NCBI RefSeq assembly: GCF_052065355.1
Contig: NZ_JBQHUF010000002.1
Span: forward strand, 1 to 64,000
Reading direction: 5' to 3'
Source: Flavonifractor sp052065355
Lineage (GTDB): Bacteria > Bacillota > Clostridia > Oscillospirales > Oscillospiraceae
Length of the DNA stretch: 64,000 nt
The notes beneath the pieces were generated by a model that had not been told where the DNA came from, searched no databases, and saw nothing but the letters and a program-made list of their open reading frames with translations. Position numbers and translations under genes: made by a program. Below are positions 40,913 to 49,959 of the stretch, one piece after another (position 1 is the first letter of the stretch; each line of letters begins with the position of its first letter).

Positions 40913-43861
40913 ATGGCGGACTTTCTGCGCACCCTGCTGGTGCTGACGGTATTGGGATCGGCGCTCACCGGCCTGCTGCTGGTGGTCCGTCCCCTGATCA
41001 AAAGCAAGACAGTGTTTTACTATCTGTGGCTGCTGGTGCTGCTGCGGCTGTGTCTGCCGGTGGGGTTTATGATCCCTCTGCCTGCCCAGGCGCCGGAGGA
41101 ACCGGCACGGACGGAGGTCCAGCAGCCTGTGACCCAGCCCGCCCAGCCGGAGGTACATCCTGCCCAGCCCGCTCAGCCTCAAACCCCATCCGGGCAGCAG
41201 GGAGGAACGGCGGAGACCCGGCCCCAGCCGGAGGGCCCGGCGACCGAGCCTGCCTTTGACTGGCGGGGGCTGCTCACCAGCCCGGGACTGTGGCTGACGC
41301 TCTGGGGCCTGGGAGCGGCCTTCTGTCTGGGACGGCAGGTGCGAGGCTACCGGCGGTTTGCCCGGCTGGTCAGGGGAACCGGGGAGCCTCCTTCGACGGA
41401 GGCCATAGCTCTGCTGGCGCGGCTGGACCGGGAGGGCCGGGTGGGCCTGACCGTCAGTTCCTGTGTGTCCACGCCCATGCTGCTGGGGGTGGTCCGGCCC
41501 ACCATTATCCTGCCGCAGGGGGTGGAGCCTGACCGGCTGGGGGATATTCTGGCCCATGAGCTGACCCACGCCCGGCGGCATGACCTGCTTTACAAGTGGT
41601 TTGCCGCAGCGGTCACCAGCCTCCACTGGTTCAATCCCCTGATGCTGGTGGTGCGCCGCCAGCTGAACCGGGCCTGCGAGCTGTCCTGCGACGAGGCGGT
41701 GACCAGGGAACTGGACGCTACCGGACGGCGGCACTATGGGGAGACCCTGCTGGCCATGGCGGCCGGGCAGTCTCCCAGAGGTTTACCCGCCGTGACCCTG
41801 TGCGAAGAGAAGGAACACCTGAAGGAACGGCTGACGGCGGTGATGAAGCCGGTAAAAAAAGGCCCGGCCGCCGCCGCCCTTACCCTGGTGCTAGTCCTGG
41901 TCCTGACGGGGTGCGCCGCCATTTTCGGGGCACAGCCCACCCCCTCCGCCGGGACGGAGTCTGACCCGGTCGTGACCCCCGACCCGGATGCCCTGTTGAC
42001 CGATCCGGTTCTCTACGACCTGTCCAACGGCCTGATAGCGGCTCTGCCTGCCGACCTGACGGAAGATCTGCTGGTGGAAACCCCGGAACAGGGGGAGATT
42101 TTCCTCTCCGTCTATGACAAGCGCAGCTATGAAGCCGGGGACGGCGGCGGTATTGAGGGTATGGGGTGGCTCTTTTCCATCGTCCGCTATGACCAGGTGG
42201 CCTTTGAGCAGAGCCTGGGACTGGACAACAGCGGCCGGAGCTTCTTTGCCCGGGGAGATGGCTGGTATTACGCCTACCTCTTTCCCACCGACGTGCGGTT
42301 TTACTCGGAGGAGGCCGACCAGACCGAAGCTCTGAAAATCTGGGAGGAGCTGAACCGGCGGCTGCCGGAGGAGGCTTTGCCTGACTTCACCGCCCGCAAC
42401 GGCCTGGAGGCCTTTACCAGCAGCGACTATTTCACCGCCGACGGTACCCTGTGGGATAGCCAGCACTATTATATCAACTACCATACCCCAGACTGGAGCG
42501 AGTCCGTTACCATGCTCCTCTCCCAGCCTGCCAAACAGGGTGCGGAGGGTATCTGGTGCGTGGAAGGGTATTTCAACAACCAGCTTGGTGGGAGCGCTAC
42601 AGTGATTCCCCGGGACACCGGCATGACCATAGCGGACTATTACGCCCAGCTCCAGGAGGAAGCCGACCATGGGCAGCATACCGACTTGCTCACCCCGGAG
42701 GGGGCGGCCATGGACTGGCTGTCTGGCCGGTACGACGGAGTGACCGCCGGTCAGCTCACCCGGCTGGAGGGAGAGCCCGCCTGGGATCTGTGGTATCGGA
42801 AACTGAGCGGGATCATTTACGAGCCATTGACGGTGGATACCCGGGTGTATGCCGATGGTCAGCCTACTCAGGTGGAGGCTGTGGAGCCAGACCCCGAAGA
42901 TTCTATTACGCTCTGGAACCGTCTGTGGGTGACGGCGGCCAGCCCCGACCCTCTCAGCGGCCCGGCGGTGGTGTATGACGCCGGAGAGACCGGCAAGGTC
43001 ATCTTCCTGGAACAGGACGGCCTGGTGGGGGTGGAGCATGAGGGCGAAACCTCCTGGTACCGGGGGGCCTACGACTATGAGAAGAGCCCCTACCAGATGA
43101 TGGCGGAGTTCTGCCAGGTCTGGAAAGGGGAGGAGGAGACCAAGGCGGCAGACCCCGTTCAGGCCGTGGAGCAGATCTTCCAGTACGACTCCGACGTTGA
43201 GCTTTACGGCTTTAAGGACATGGGCAGCAGCCCCTGGATAGAGTTCATCGGCCCGGCGGAGCTGCCCCAGCTCCAGGAATGGCTGGCGACCTGCACCTGG
43301 GAGGAGGTGGCGGAGCATCCCCTGGACGATGGGAGCCGGCCCGATCCGCCCGCCGGATGCTGGGAGGTGTGGTTGATTGGCGAGGGGCAGCTCCAGCTGT
43401 CCTGGGCCTTCCCTTACGTGGTCTATTATCCCCAGGGACGGGTTTATAAGACACAAATCTGGCACTGCACCCAGGGCTATGAGGAGCTATACGCCCAGCT
43501 GGCCGGCCTGTGGGCGGAAGGACAGGCGGCGGATCTTCCCTCCTATTTCCACGACCGGGTAGGGAAGCTGGATCCGGCCCAGGCCATCGTAAGCCAGTTT
43601 GGAGACGCCCGGGTATTGGCGGAACTGGCGCAGGTGGAGAGGGCGGTGGAGTCCATGGACTGGACGCCGGGCGGTTCCGGTCAGGCCCAGGGCGAGGGCA
43701 TTATGGTATACGGCGCGGATGCGCATGGAAGATTCACTTTTTATCCCGGGAATATCGTGTATTACTATATAGATGACGCCTGGAACTTCTGGTATCAGGG
43801 GTCGGGAGAGACCGACCTGTATAACATGCTGGTGGAGCTCTGGGAGAATGCCAGTGTATAA
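40913..43861 (+). CDS. BlaR1/MecR1-like M56 metallopeptidase sensor with long C-terminal domain
   Basis: 982 residues. N-terminal membrane domain (helices near residues 5-30, 35-58, 118-138) with a cytosolic zinc peptidase HELTHARRHD (near 220) and downstream ELSCDEAV, then a fourth helix (about 313-333). The remaining 640 residues are extracytoplasmic and lack the penicillin-binding SxxK/SxN/KTG set of true BlaR1, so a signal other than beta-lactam is likely. On activation, M56 sensors cleave the BlaI repressor. ATG 40913 follows GGAGGG. Regulated probably by the two operators just upstream, with the blaI-like gene 18 bases downstream. Confidence 0.87.
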   Translation: MADFLRTLLVLTVLGSALTGLLLVVRPLIKSKTVFYYLWLLVLLRLCLPVGFMIPLPAQAPEEPARTEVQQPVTQPAQPEVHPAQPAQPQTPSGQQGGTAETRPQPEGPATEPAFDWRGLLTSPGLWLTLWGLGAAFCLGRQVRGYRRFARLVRGTGEPPSTEAIALLARLDREGRVGLTVSSCVSTPMLLGVVRPTIILPQGVEPDRLGDILAHELTHARRHDLLYKWFAAAVTSLHWFNPLMLVVRRQLNRACELSCDEAVTRELDATGRRHYGETLLAMAAGQSPRGLPAVTLCEEKEHLKERLTAVMKPVKKGPAAAALTLVLVLVLTGCAAIFGAQPTPSAGTESDPVVTPDPDALLTDPVLYDLSNGLIAALPADLTEDLLVETPEQGEIFLSVYDKRSYEAGDGGGIEGMGWLFSIVRYDQVAFEQSLGLDNSGRSFFARGDGWYYAYLFPTDVRFYSEEADQTEALKIWEELNRRLPEEALPDFTARNGLEAFTSSDYFTADGTLWDSQHYYINYHTPDWSESVTMLLSQPAKQGAEGIWCVEGYFNNQLGGSATVIPRDTGMTIADYYAQLQEEADHGQHTDLLTPEGAAMDWLSGRYDGVTAGQLTRLEGEPAWDLWYRKLSGIIYEPLTVDTRVYADGQPTQVEAVEPDPEDSITLWNRLWVTAASPDPLSGPAVVYDAGETGKVIFLEQDGLVGVEHEGETSWYRGAYDYEKSPYQMMAEFCQVWKGEEETKAADPVQAVEQIFQYDSDVELYGFKDMGSSPWIEFIGPAELPQLQEWLATCTWEEVAEHPLDDGSRPDPPAGCWEVWLIGEGQLQLSWAFPYVVYYPQGRVYKTQIWHCTQGYEELYAQLAGLWAEGQAADLPSYFHDRVGKLDPAQAIVSQFGDARVLAELAQVERAVESMDWTPGGSGQAQGEGIMVYGADAHGRFTFYPGNIVYYYIDDAWNFWYQGSGETDLYNMLVELWENASV

Positions 43862-43879
43862 GAGAGGAGGGAAACTGGT

Positions 43880-44254
43880 ATGAACACCGTGGAAGAAAAG
43901 ATTACCGAGGCAGAGCTGGAGGTGATGGAGGTCCTGTGGGACGCGGGGGAGCCCTGCACCCTGGGACACATCAAGGAGGCTCTTTCGGAGAAAAACGGGG
44001 ACACCACCAAGACCCTGCTGCGGCGGCTGTGCGCCAAGGGGGCGGTGGGCCAGGAGAAGCGGCAGGTGTACTGGTATACCCCTCTGGTGAGCCGGGAGGA
44101 GGTGCGGGGCAGCCGCACCAAAAAGCTTATTGACAAGCTGTATGCCGGCTCTGCCCGAAACATGGTGGCCGCCCTGGTCCAGGCCGACCAGCTGGACCAG
44201 GAAGATATCGCCGAGCTGCGGGCACTGTTGGATGAGCTGAGCGAAGGGCAGTGA
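43880..44254 (+). CDS. BlaI/MecI-family repressor
   Basis: 124 residues: a winged-helix domain (ITEAELEVMEVLWDAGEPCTLGHIKEAL) with wing-like KRQVYWYTPLVSREE, then a dimerisation helix bundle (SARNMVAALVQADQLDQEDIAELRALL). It binds TACAnnTGTA operators and is removed by its partner M56 peptidase. Lies between the sensor and a small lipoprotein gene, all on one strand with short gaps. Confidence 0.93.
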   Translation: MNTVEEKITEAELEVMEVLWDAGEPCTLGHIKEALSEKNGDTTKTLLRRLCAKGAVGQEKRQVYWYTPLVSREEVRGSRTKKLIDKLYAGSARNMVAALVQADQLDQEDIAELRALLDELSEGQ

Positions 44255-44288
44255 ACGGATTGCCCGGATGAGAAAGGATGATCGGAAT

Positions 44289-44744
44289 ATGACCCGAATA
44301 AAATGGAGCCTGGCGGCCCTGGCCCTGACTTTTGCTCTGGCTTTGGCGGGATGTGCTGCCCCTTCCGGGCCGGATCCTGTAAATTCCCCGGTACCGGAGG
44401 CCAGCCCCTCGGCTCCGGCGGAGAGCGAGATGCCTGTCCACACCTACTCCGACGAGGAGGTGGCCCAGGCCAAAGAGGCGGCGGAAGCGGAGTTTGCCAA
44501 TCTGACGGGATGTACTCTGGTGAGCATGGACTATGATCCCCAGCGCTCCTATGAGGCGGCAGTCCAGTACCGGCCGGAAGCGGGTGAAGCGGAACTGAAC
44601 AACTGGATCGTGCTGTTTGCCACCTTTACCACCGACGAAAACCAGGCGATCCTGGAGCCCAACAGCACCTATGAGGATTATATGTATATCCTCCACCGGG
44701 ATGGCGCGGATGCCCCCTGGACGGTGATGGACGGAGGCTTTTGA
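44289..44744 (+). CDS. small lipoprotein downstream of BlaI-like repressor
   Basis: 151 residues: signal peptide MTRIKWSLAALALTFALALAGC with lipobox LAGC (Cys about 22), a Pro/Ser-rich linker and a small domain ending with YEDYMYILHRDGADAPWTVMDGGF. ATG 44289 is preferred because GAAAGGA lies 9-14 bases upstream; ATG 44268 is in frame. Cell-surface protein of unknown function, perhaps reporting the signal to the sensor or being a target of the same regulation. Confidence 0.75.
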   Translation: MTRIKWSLAALALTFALALAGCAAPSGPDPVNSPVPEASPSAPAESEMPVHTYSDEEVAQAKEAAEAEFANLTGCTLVSMDYDPQRSYEAAVQYRPEAGEAELNNWIVLFATFTTDENQAILEPNSTYEDYMYILHRDGADAPWTVMDGGF

Positions 44745-44796
44745 CGGAAACGCAGGGGCCGGGCGCGGAAGCGCCCCGCCCCGGGTCCTTATGCTG

Positions 44797-45876
44797 TTAG
44801 TCCAGGGAGATGACCCAGTTCAGGTCTTCGTAGGTAGCGGTATCCTGGGCGCGGACCATGCCGCCTCCCAGACCATCCCACCAGGTGTCGTGCTCATAGA
44901 CCAGCTGGATGGCCCCGATTTCCACCGCCACGATAGGCTCCTCCACCCAATCCGGAGCGGCAGCCAGTTGGACGTTCACATGGCCGGAGGTGTAGCTGCG
45001 GAAGCCCTCTCCCGCGTCGGAATAGCGGGTTCCGGAGGCTCCGATGAAGGTGACCTGATGGTGGAAGAGGGTCGCGCCTGTCAGCAAAAGGCCGTCCTCG
45101 GTCTCCTCCTGGTGGGCGTACACCGACAGCTGCTGGCCGTCCTCACTGACCAAGGCGGTCACCATCCCCTCGGTAAAGGTCCGGCTGTCCGACCAGGCGG
45201 TCTGGGCCTCCACCGGAGTGAGAGTCAGGCTTCCGGTGCGGGAGCCGCCTCCCTCCAGGTCCAGAAGCTCATAGGTCAGCTCTTCTACCGGTTCCTCCGG
45301 CAGCTTGTAGAGGAAGGGCATGTGGACTCTGGATTGGTAGCCTTCCTCCTTCCAGACCATCTCCGGCCCGCAATCCAGGTCGGAGAGGGGAACCCACGGT
45401 TGGCCCTGGCACACGGACTCTTTATGGGGGATCCATTCGGAGTAGACCTGATCCCCCTGCTCCAGGAGGACGCCGTCGGCGTACACCCGCAGGCTGCGGG
45501 TGGCCAGCTGGTTGGCCTCTTCCTCCGGGCTCACCAGGTAGAGCTCCAGCAGCAGGTAGTCCCCCTGACTCACCCCGTCCAGCTGGCACAGCCAGTCCCC
45601 TTCGGTCCACTGGTCGGCCTCCTCTACCACCATCACCGGTGCGCCGGAAGCGCCCACCCCGGTGAAATAGCGGACCATCCACTGCACGCCGGCGGCTAGA
45701 GCCTGGTAATTGACTGCCCCCAGCACCACCGCCAGGCAGAGTACTGCCGCCGCCAGCCGCCGGGCTGGTACCCGTCGCCGGGCAGGCTTTTGTTCTGCCG
45801 CCGCCAGGGTGTCCTCCACCAAGGCACGGCTGGGACCGGCCCGATCAAAGAGATCCCGATAGGTCTGTTCCGTCAT
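44797..45876 (-). CDS. DUF4179-like putative anti-sigma factor
   Basis: 359 residues. Cytosolic N-terminal segment (1-45), one transmembrane helix (about 46-66, RRLAAAVLCLAVVLGAVNY), and a large extracellular beta-rich domain. This topology and its four-base overlap with an ECF sigma gene indicate a membrane anti-sigma factor or co-regulator; the family resembles DUF4179 proteins linked to ECF factors in Firmicutes. ATG 45876 follows GGAGCGGAAG. Confidence 0.75.
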   Translation of the reverse strand: MTEQTYRDLFDRAGPSRALVEDTLAAAEQKPARRRVPARRLAAAVLCLAVVLGAVNYQALAAGVQWMVRYFTGVGASGAPVMVVEEADQWTEGDWLCQLDGVSQGDYLLLELYLVSPEEEANQLATRSLRVYADGVLLEQGDQVYSEWIPHKESVCQGQPWVPLSDLDCGPEMVWKEEGYQSRVHMPFLYKLPEEPVEELTYELLDLEGGGSRTGSLTLTPVEAQTAWSDSRTFTEGMVTALVSEDGQQLSVYAHQEETEDGLLLTGATLFHHQVTFIGASGTRYSDAGEGFRSYTSGHVNVQLAAAPDWVEEPIVAVEIGAIQLVYEHDTWWDGLGGGMVRAQDTATYEDLNWVISLD

Positions 45877-46346
45877 AACTCTTCCGCTCCTTTCCATGCG
45901 TCCCGCAGCAGAGCCCGTCCCCGGGCAAGCTGACTGCGGACCGTGTTGGGGCTGCGGCCCAGAATAGCCGCGATCTCTCCGGTGTCATAGCCCTCGTAGT
46001 AATAGAGGTGAAGCACTGCCCGGTATTTTGGCGGCAGTCCCTCCAACAGTGCCAGCAGCTCCCCCTCCTCCTGATTCTGGGCGGGAATGGCCTCCGATAG
46101 GGCCACCATGTGCTTCCGCCAGAAAGAGCCGTGGAGCTTTTTGCAGCAGTTCACCGTCACCCGCAGCAGCCAGGCTTTTCGGTGCTCTTCCTCTCGAAAA
46201 ACCGGGGCGGAGCGGAGGTACCGGAGAAAGACCTCCTGAAACACATCGTCGGCGTCGTGGCTGCTCTGGGTCTGAGCCAGGGCCAGGCGGTACACCATGT
46301 CCCCGTAAGTTTCCATTGCCTGCCGCAGACCGGCGTCCTCTCCCAT
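45873..46346 (-). CDS. ECF RNA polymerase sigma factor
   Basis: 157 residues, with sigma-2 region (HDADDVFQEVFLRYLRSAPVF near 30-50) and sigma-4 helix-turn-helix (YEGYDTGEIAAILGRSPNTVRSQLARGRALL near 118-148). It directs RNA polymerase to a stress or envelope regulon, probably under control of the membrane protein encoded immediately downstream. The signal is unknown. Confidence 0.93.
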   Translation of the reverse strand: MGEDAGLRQAMETYGDMVYRLALAQTQSSHDADDVFQEVFLRYLRSAPVFREEEHRKAWLLRVTVNCCKKLHGSFWRKHMVALSEAIPAQNQEEGELLALLEGLPPKYRAVLHLYYYEGYDTGEIAAILGRSPNTVRSQLARGRALLRDAWKGAEEL

Positions 46347-46404
46347 GGCACTTCCCCCTTTCTGCCCCTAACACCCCTGAGAGAGCGGATTTGTTGCATG
46401 CCGT

Positions 46405-46436
46405 ATAAAAAACGGGCGGCCGAAAGACCGCCCGTT
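46405..46436 (-). terminator. trmO operon terminator
   Basis: On the minus strand AACGGGCGGT-ctttcg-GCCGCCCGTT is followed by TTTTTAT, directly after the trmO stop. Confidence 0.85.
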
Positions 46437-46440
46437 CCGT

Positions 46441-47115
46441 TTATTCCACTGACCGGACGTGAAGTACGTCCCCGTCCACCGAGAAGTGCACCTCCAGCCC
46501 GGCGAAGGCCATGCCGTAAACCCGGTCCGGATCGTGCTGGTAGGAGGGCCGGGGGTCCCGGGACAGCACCCCAATCAGGGCATCCCGCTTGTCCTCCGGC
46601 ACCTGCGCTAAAAGCTCCGCCGGGAACTCCACCTCCAGCACCTTGCCTCCCACATTGCCGGTAAAGCCTCCCAGGGCCTCCGGATGGGCATCGGCGTAGG
46701 GAAGATAGGGCTTTACGTCCAGAATGGGGGTGCCGTCCATGAGATCGGCCCCCGACACCACCAGCACATGGCCCAGCTCCGGGTCCTTTTCGATACCTAC
46801 CAGCTTGACGCAGGACAGGCCGATGGGATTGGGCCGGAAGGGAGAGCGGGTGGCGAACACCCCCATGCGGGTGTTGCCCCCCAAGCGAGGGGGCCGCACC
46901 GTGGGGGACCAGGTGTCTCGCACCGCTTCGGAAAACTGCCAGATCAGCCACAGGTGGGAAAACTCCTCCAGCCCCCGCAGGGCGTCCGGGTTGCGGTACT
47001 CTGGCTCAAAAACCACGGTGGCTTTCAGCTCCTCCACCAGGCCGCTCTGCCGGGGGATACCGAACTTGGTGGGGAAGTCGCTGCGGATGCGGGCAATGAT
47101 GTGCATGGGGATCAT
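46441..47115 (-). CDS. trmO: tRNA (t6A37) N6-methyltransferase, TrmO family
   Basis: 224 residues, family UPF0066/TrmO. Signature parts: ARIRSDFPTKFGIPRQSG at the N-terminus, FSHLWLIWQF, and ATRSPFRPNPIGLSCVKL. It methylates N6-threonylcarbamoyladenosine at position 37 of threonine tRNAs with SAM, tuning decoding. Start overlaps the stop of the TetM-like fusion gene (ATGA), so the two are co-translated: both act on the translating ribosome. Confidence 0.93.
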   Translation of the reverse strand: MIPMHIIARIRSDFPTKFGIPRQSGLVEELKATVVFEPEYRNPDALRGLEEFSHLWLIWQFSEAVRDTWSPTVRPPRLGGNTRMGVFATRSPFRPNPIGLSCVKLVGIEKDPELGHVLVVSGADLMDGTPILDVKPYLPYADAHPEALGGFTGNVGGKVLEVEFPAELLAQVPEDKRDALIGVLSRDPRPSYQHDPDRVYGMAFAGLEVHFSVDGDVLHVRSVE

Positions 47116-49733
47116 TTGTTTCCCTCCTGTGCCTTCTTCATGGCGGCCTCCACCGGCCGGGATTTGACCGGCTTGTTGATCTGCTTCAGCAGGGCGGCAA
47201 TCTGACCGCCCACCTGCTCCACCTCCGCCTTGAAGGTGGTGGCCGACAGCCGCAGGGCACCGTGGCCCAGAATGATGAGCTGCTCTGCTCCGTCGGAGGT
47301 GGCTACCCGTACCTGGTGGTGCTTTCCGATCTCGTAGGTGGCCCGCTCGATATAGGTGTCGGCGGTTTCCGCTTCTTTTGTATACACAACGTAAATATTG
47401 TGATATTTATATACGTCCTGTATACTCCTGGGGACTTTGTAGGCATCAAAGACCAGGATGACCACGTTCTTTTTGAACCCCTGGTAATTGCTCAGCAGGT
47501 CCATCAGCATCTGCCGGGCGGCATCCAGATTGGTCTGGGCCACCGCCTTCAGCTCGTCCCAGGCGAAGATGATGTTGTATCCGTCCACCAGCAGGTACTC
47601 CGGCCCACGGTTCTGGGTCTGGACGTTGTATTTGCGGTCATCCAGGCTGGTGCGGGCGGGCTTGGGGGGCGGGGTGAAGGCCCGGCGCTCCACCTTGCCG
47701 TAGGTCCGCTCAAAAATAGCCAATAACTCCTTGTCCTGTTCCAGAGACAGGCCCCGGTCCAGCGAGCGGGAGGGCGCGGGAGAGGAAACCTCCTCCTCCT
47801 GAGGGGCGTCCAGGGTCAGGCCGCTGGAGACGTGGGCCATCTCCTTCACCTGATCCCACTTCACGTTGTATCCCGCACCGTGGGCGCAGAACACCGAGCC
47901 GGTGGGGTTGTCCACGTCCCGCTCCGGGTCGTAGCCCAGTTCCTCCACCACGGTCTGCTGGTCATGGCAGGGGAAATAGCCCTTCAGGGTGCAGCTCAGC
48001 CGCCCCAGCCCTCTGGTGTAGGCGGCCACCTCCCGGCCGTAGTCCCGCAGGCCCGCCACCGGGGCGGACCCGGTGAGAACGGTGAGCTCCCCGGCGGTCT
48101 CCGGAGACTCGCACTGGCCTCCCATCCGCTGGATGTCGCTCATAGCCCTCCCCACCTGGGGAGAAGGCACCTCCAGCCGGAAGGCATACCAAGGTTCCAG
48201 CAGAATATTTTCCGCCTCCATGAGGCCCTGGCGCACCGCCCGGTAGGTGGCCTGCCGGAAGTCGCCGCCCTCGGTGTGCTTCAGATGGGCCCGGCCCGCC
48301 AGCAGAGTGATTTTTACATCCGTGAGGGGGGAGCCGGTGAGCACACCCGGATGGGCTCGCTCGGCCAGGTGGGTGAGAATGAGCCGCTGCCAGTTGCGGT
48401 CCAGTACGTCCTCCGGGCAGGCGGAGGCCAGCACCACGCCGCTGCCCGGCTCTCCCGGTTCCAGAAGCAGGTGGACCTCAGCGTAGTGGCGCAGGGGCTC
48501 GTAGTGGCCCACCCCGATGGCGGGGGCGGCGATGGTCTCCCGGTACACGATGCCCCCCTGGCCGAAGGACACCTCCATGGCGAAGCGCTGGGCGATGAGC
48601 CGCTGTAAGATCTCCAGCTGTACCTCGCCCATCAGCTGGATGTGGATCTCTCTCAGTCGCTCGTTCCACACCAGGTGGAGCTGGGGGTCCTCCTCCTCCA
48701 GCTGGCGGAGCTTCTGCATGGCGGTCACCGGGTCCTGACCATCGGGTAGGATGACCTGATAGGTGAGTACCGGCTCCAGGGCGGGAGGAGCCCCTTCCGC
48801 CTCAAAGCCCAGGCCCTGACCCGCCGCGGCGGCGGACAGGCCGGTGACGGCAATGACGCTCCCCGCCGGGGCCTCTTCTGTCAGTTGGAATTTCCGGCCG
48901 GAGTAGATCCGCAGCTGGTCGGCCTTCTCGCTCCAGCCCGGTCCCTCCAGCAGCGTTTTCACCTTTAAGCTGCCGCCGGTGATCTTCATCCAGGCCAGCC
49001 GGGCCCCCTGGTCGTCCCGGGAGATCTTGAAAATGCGGGCGCCGAAGTCAGTGGGGTATACCGGCCGGGGAGCGTACTCCTCCAGACCCTGGAGGAACTC
49101 TGTCACACCCTCCAGTTTTAAAGCTGAGCCGAACCAGCAGGGGAAGAGCTTCCGCTGGGCGATGAGGGCGGTGAGGGCGGCGCCGGGCACGGCTCCGGTT
49201 TCCAGATAGTCCTCCAGCAGCCCCTCATCGCACAACGCCGCCTGTTCATACAGGGCGGGCTTGTCGGCGAAGTCGGCGCACCCCTCGTCCAGCTGACCTT
49301 TCAGCTGCTCCAGCAGAGCCCCCCGGTCCGCTCCCGCCAGGTCCATTTTGTTGATGAACAGGAAGACGGGCACCTGATACCGCTCCAGCAGCTTCCACAG
49401 GGTGTGGGTGTGGCCCTGTACCCCGTCGCTGCCGCTGATGACCAGGATGGCGCAGTCCAGCACCGACAGGGTGCGCTCCATCTCGGCGGAGAAGTCCACG
49501 TGGCCGGGGGTGTCCAGCAGGGTGAGCTCCAACCGCTCCAGGGGCAGCACCGCCTGTTTGGAGAAGATGGTGATGCCCCGCTCCTTCTCCATGGGATCGG
49601 TGTCCAGAAAGGCGTCTCCGTGGTCCACCCGACCCAGCTTTTTCAGCTGCCCGCAGGTGTAGAGCAGCCCCTCCGTCAGGGTGGTCTTTCCTGCGTCCAC
49701 GTGGGCCAGAATGCCCACCACCAGTTTATCCAT
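47112..49733 (-). CDS. TetM/EF-G-class translational GTPase fused to Rae1/YacP-like NYN nuclease
   Basis: 873 residues. Residues 1-640 form a ribosomal-protection-type GTPase: GILAHVDAGKTTLTE (P-loop), DTPGHVDF, NKMD, then EF-G-like domains II-V. A linker (about 645-710) leads to an NYN/PIN-type domain (713-855) very like B. subtilis Rae1/YacP: YLLVDGYNIIFAW, VVILVFDAYKV, YTKEAETADTYIE and VATSDGAEQ, with the acidic residues in place. Rae1 cleaves mRNA in the ribosomal A site, the same site TetM-class factors enter, so the fusion could both clear and cut stalled A sites. ATG 49733 follows AAAGGAAG; longer frames have no ribosome binding site. Tetracycline resistance is not assured from sequence. 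Confidence 0.9.
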   Translation of the reverse strand: MDKLVVGILAHVDAGKTTLTEGLLYTCGQLKKLGRVDHGDAFLDTDPMEKERGITIFSKQAVLPLERLELTLLDTPGHVDFSAEMERTLSVLDCAILVISGSDGVQGHTHTLWKLLERYQVPVFLFINKMDLAGADRGALLEQLKGQLDEGCADFADKPALYEQAALCDEGLLEDYLETGAVPGAALTALIAQRKLFPCWFGSALKLEGVTEFLQGLEEYAPRPVYPTDFGARIFKISRDDQGARLAWMKITGGSLKVKTLLEGPGWSEKADQLRIYSGRKFQLTEEAPAGSVIAVTGLSAAAAGQGLGFEAEGAPPALEPVLTYQVILPDGQDPVTAMQKLRQLEEEDPQLHLVWNERLREIHIQLMGEVQLEILQRLIAQRFAMEVSFGQGGIVYRETIAAPAIGVGHYEPLRHYAEVHLLLEPGEPGSGVVLASACPEDVLDRNWQRLILTHLAERAHPGVLTGSPLTDVKITLLAGRAHLKHTEGGDFRQATYRAVRQGLMEAENILLEPWYAFRLEVPSPQVGRAMSDIQRMGGQCESPETAGELTVLTGSAPVAGLRDYGREVAAYTRGLGRLSCTLKGYFPCHDQQTVVEELGYDPERDVDNPTGSVFCAHGAGYNVKWDQVKEMAHVSSGLTLDAPQEEEVSSPAPSRSLDRGLSLEQDKELLAIFERTYGKVERRAFTPPPKPARTSLDDRKYNVQTQNRGPEYLLVDGYNIIFAWDELKAVAQTNLDAARQMLMDLLSNYQGFKKNVVILVFDAYKVPRSIQDVYKYHNIYVVYTKEAETADTYIERATYEIGKHHQVRVATSDGAEQLIILGHGALRLSATTFKAEVEQVGGQIAALLKQINKPVKSRPVEAAMKKAQEGNK

Positions 49734-49764
49734 AGCCGACTTCCTTTTGCATAAGATGTACCTC

Positions 49765-49793
49765 AGTATACCATGTTTCCCCCGCCGGGGCAA
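49765..49793 (-). promoter_or_regulatory. promoter of GTPase-nuclease fusion gene
   Basis: -35 TTGCCC (49788-49793) and -10 TATACT (49765-49770) on the minus strand, 17-base spacer. The leader is only about 25 bases, with no room for a tet-style attenuator. Confidence 0.55.
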
Positions 49794-49853
49794 CGGAAAG
49801 CAGGGCCCGGAGCGCTGGTGGGGGAGAGGAAATGGCTGCAGCTGAATAGACAG

Positions 49854-49888
49854 AAAAACCCGGGAGGAATGATCCTCCCAGGTTTTAT
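49854..49888 (-). terminator. terminator of Lux-like cluster
   Basis: On the minus strand AAAACCTGGGAGGA-tcat-TCCTCCCGGGTTTTT forms a stem with a T-rich end, about 70 bases after the ligase stop. Confidence 0.75.
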
Positions 49889-49959
49889 TGATGCCTCCGG
49901 TGCGTGTCCGGCTGATAAGGATGCAGAGGAACGTCAGGATGGCGGTGTTTCTCAAATGC

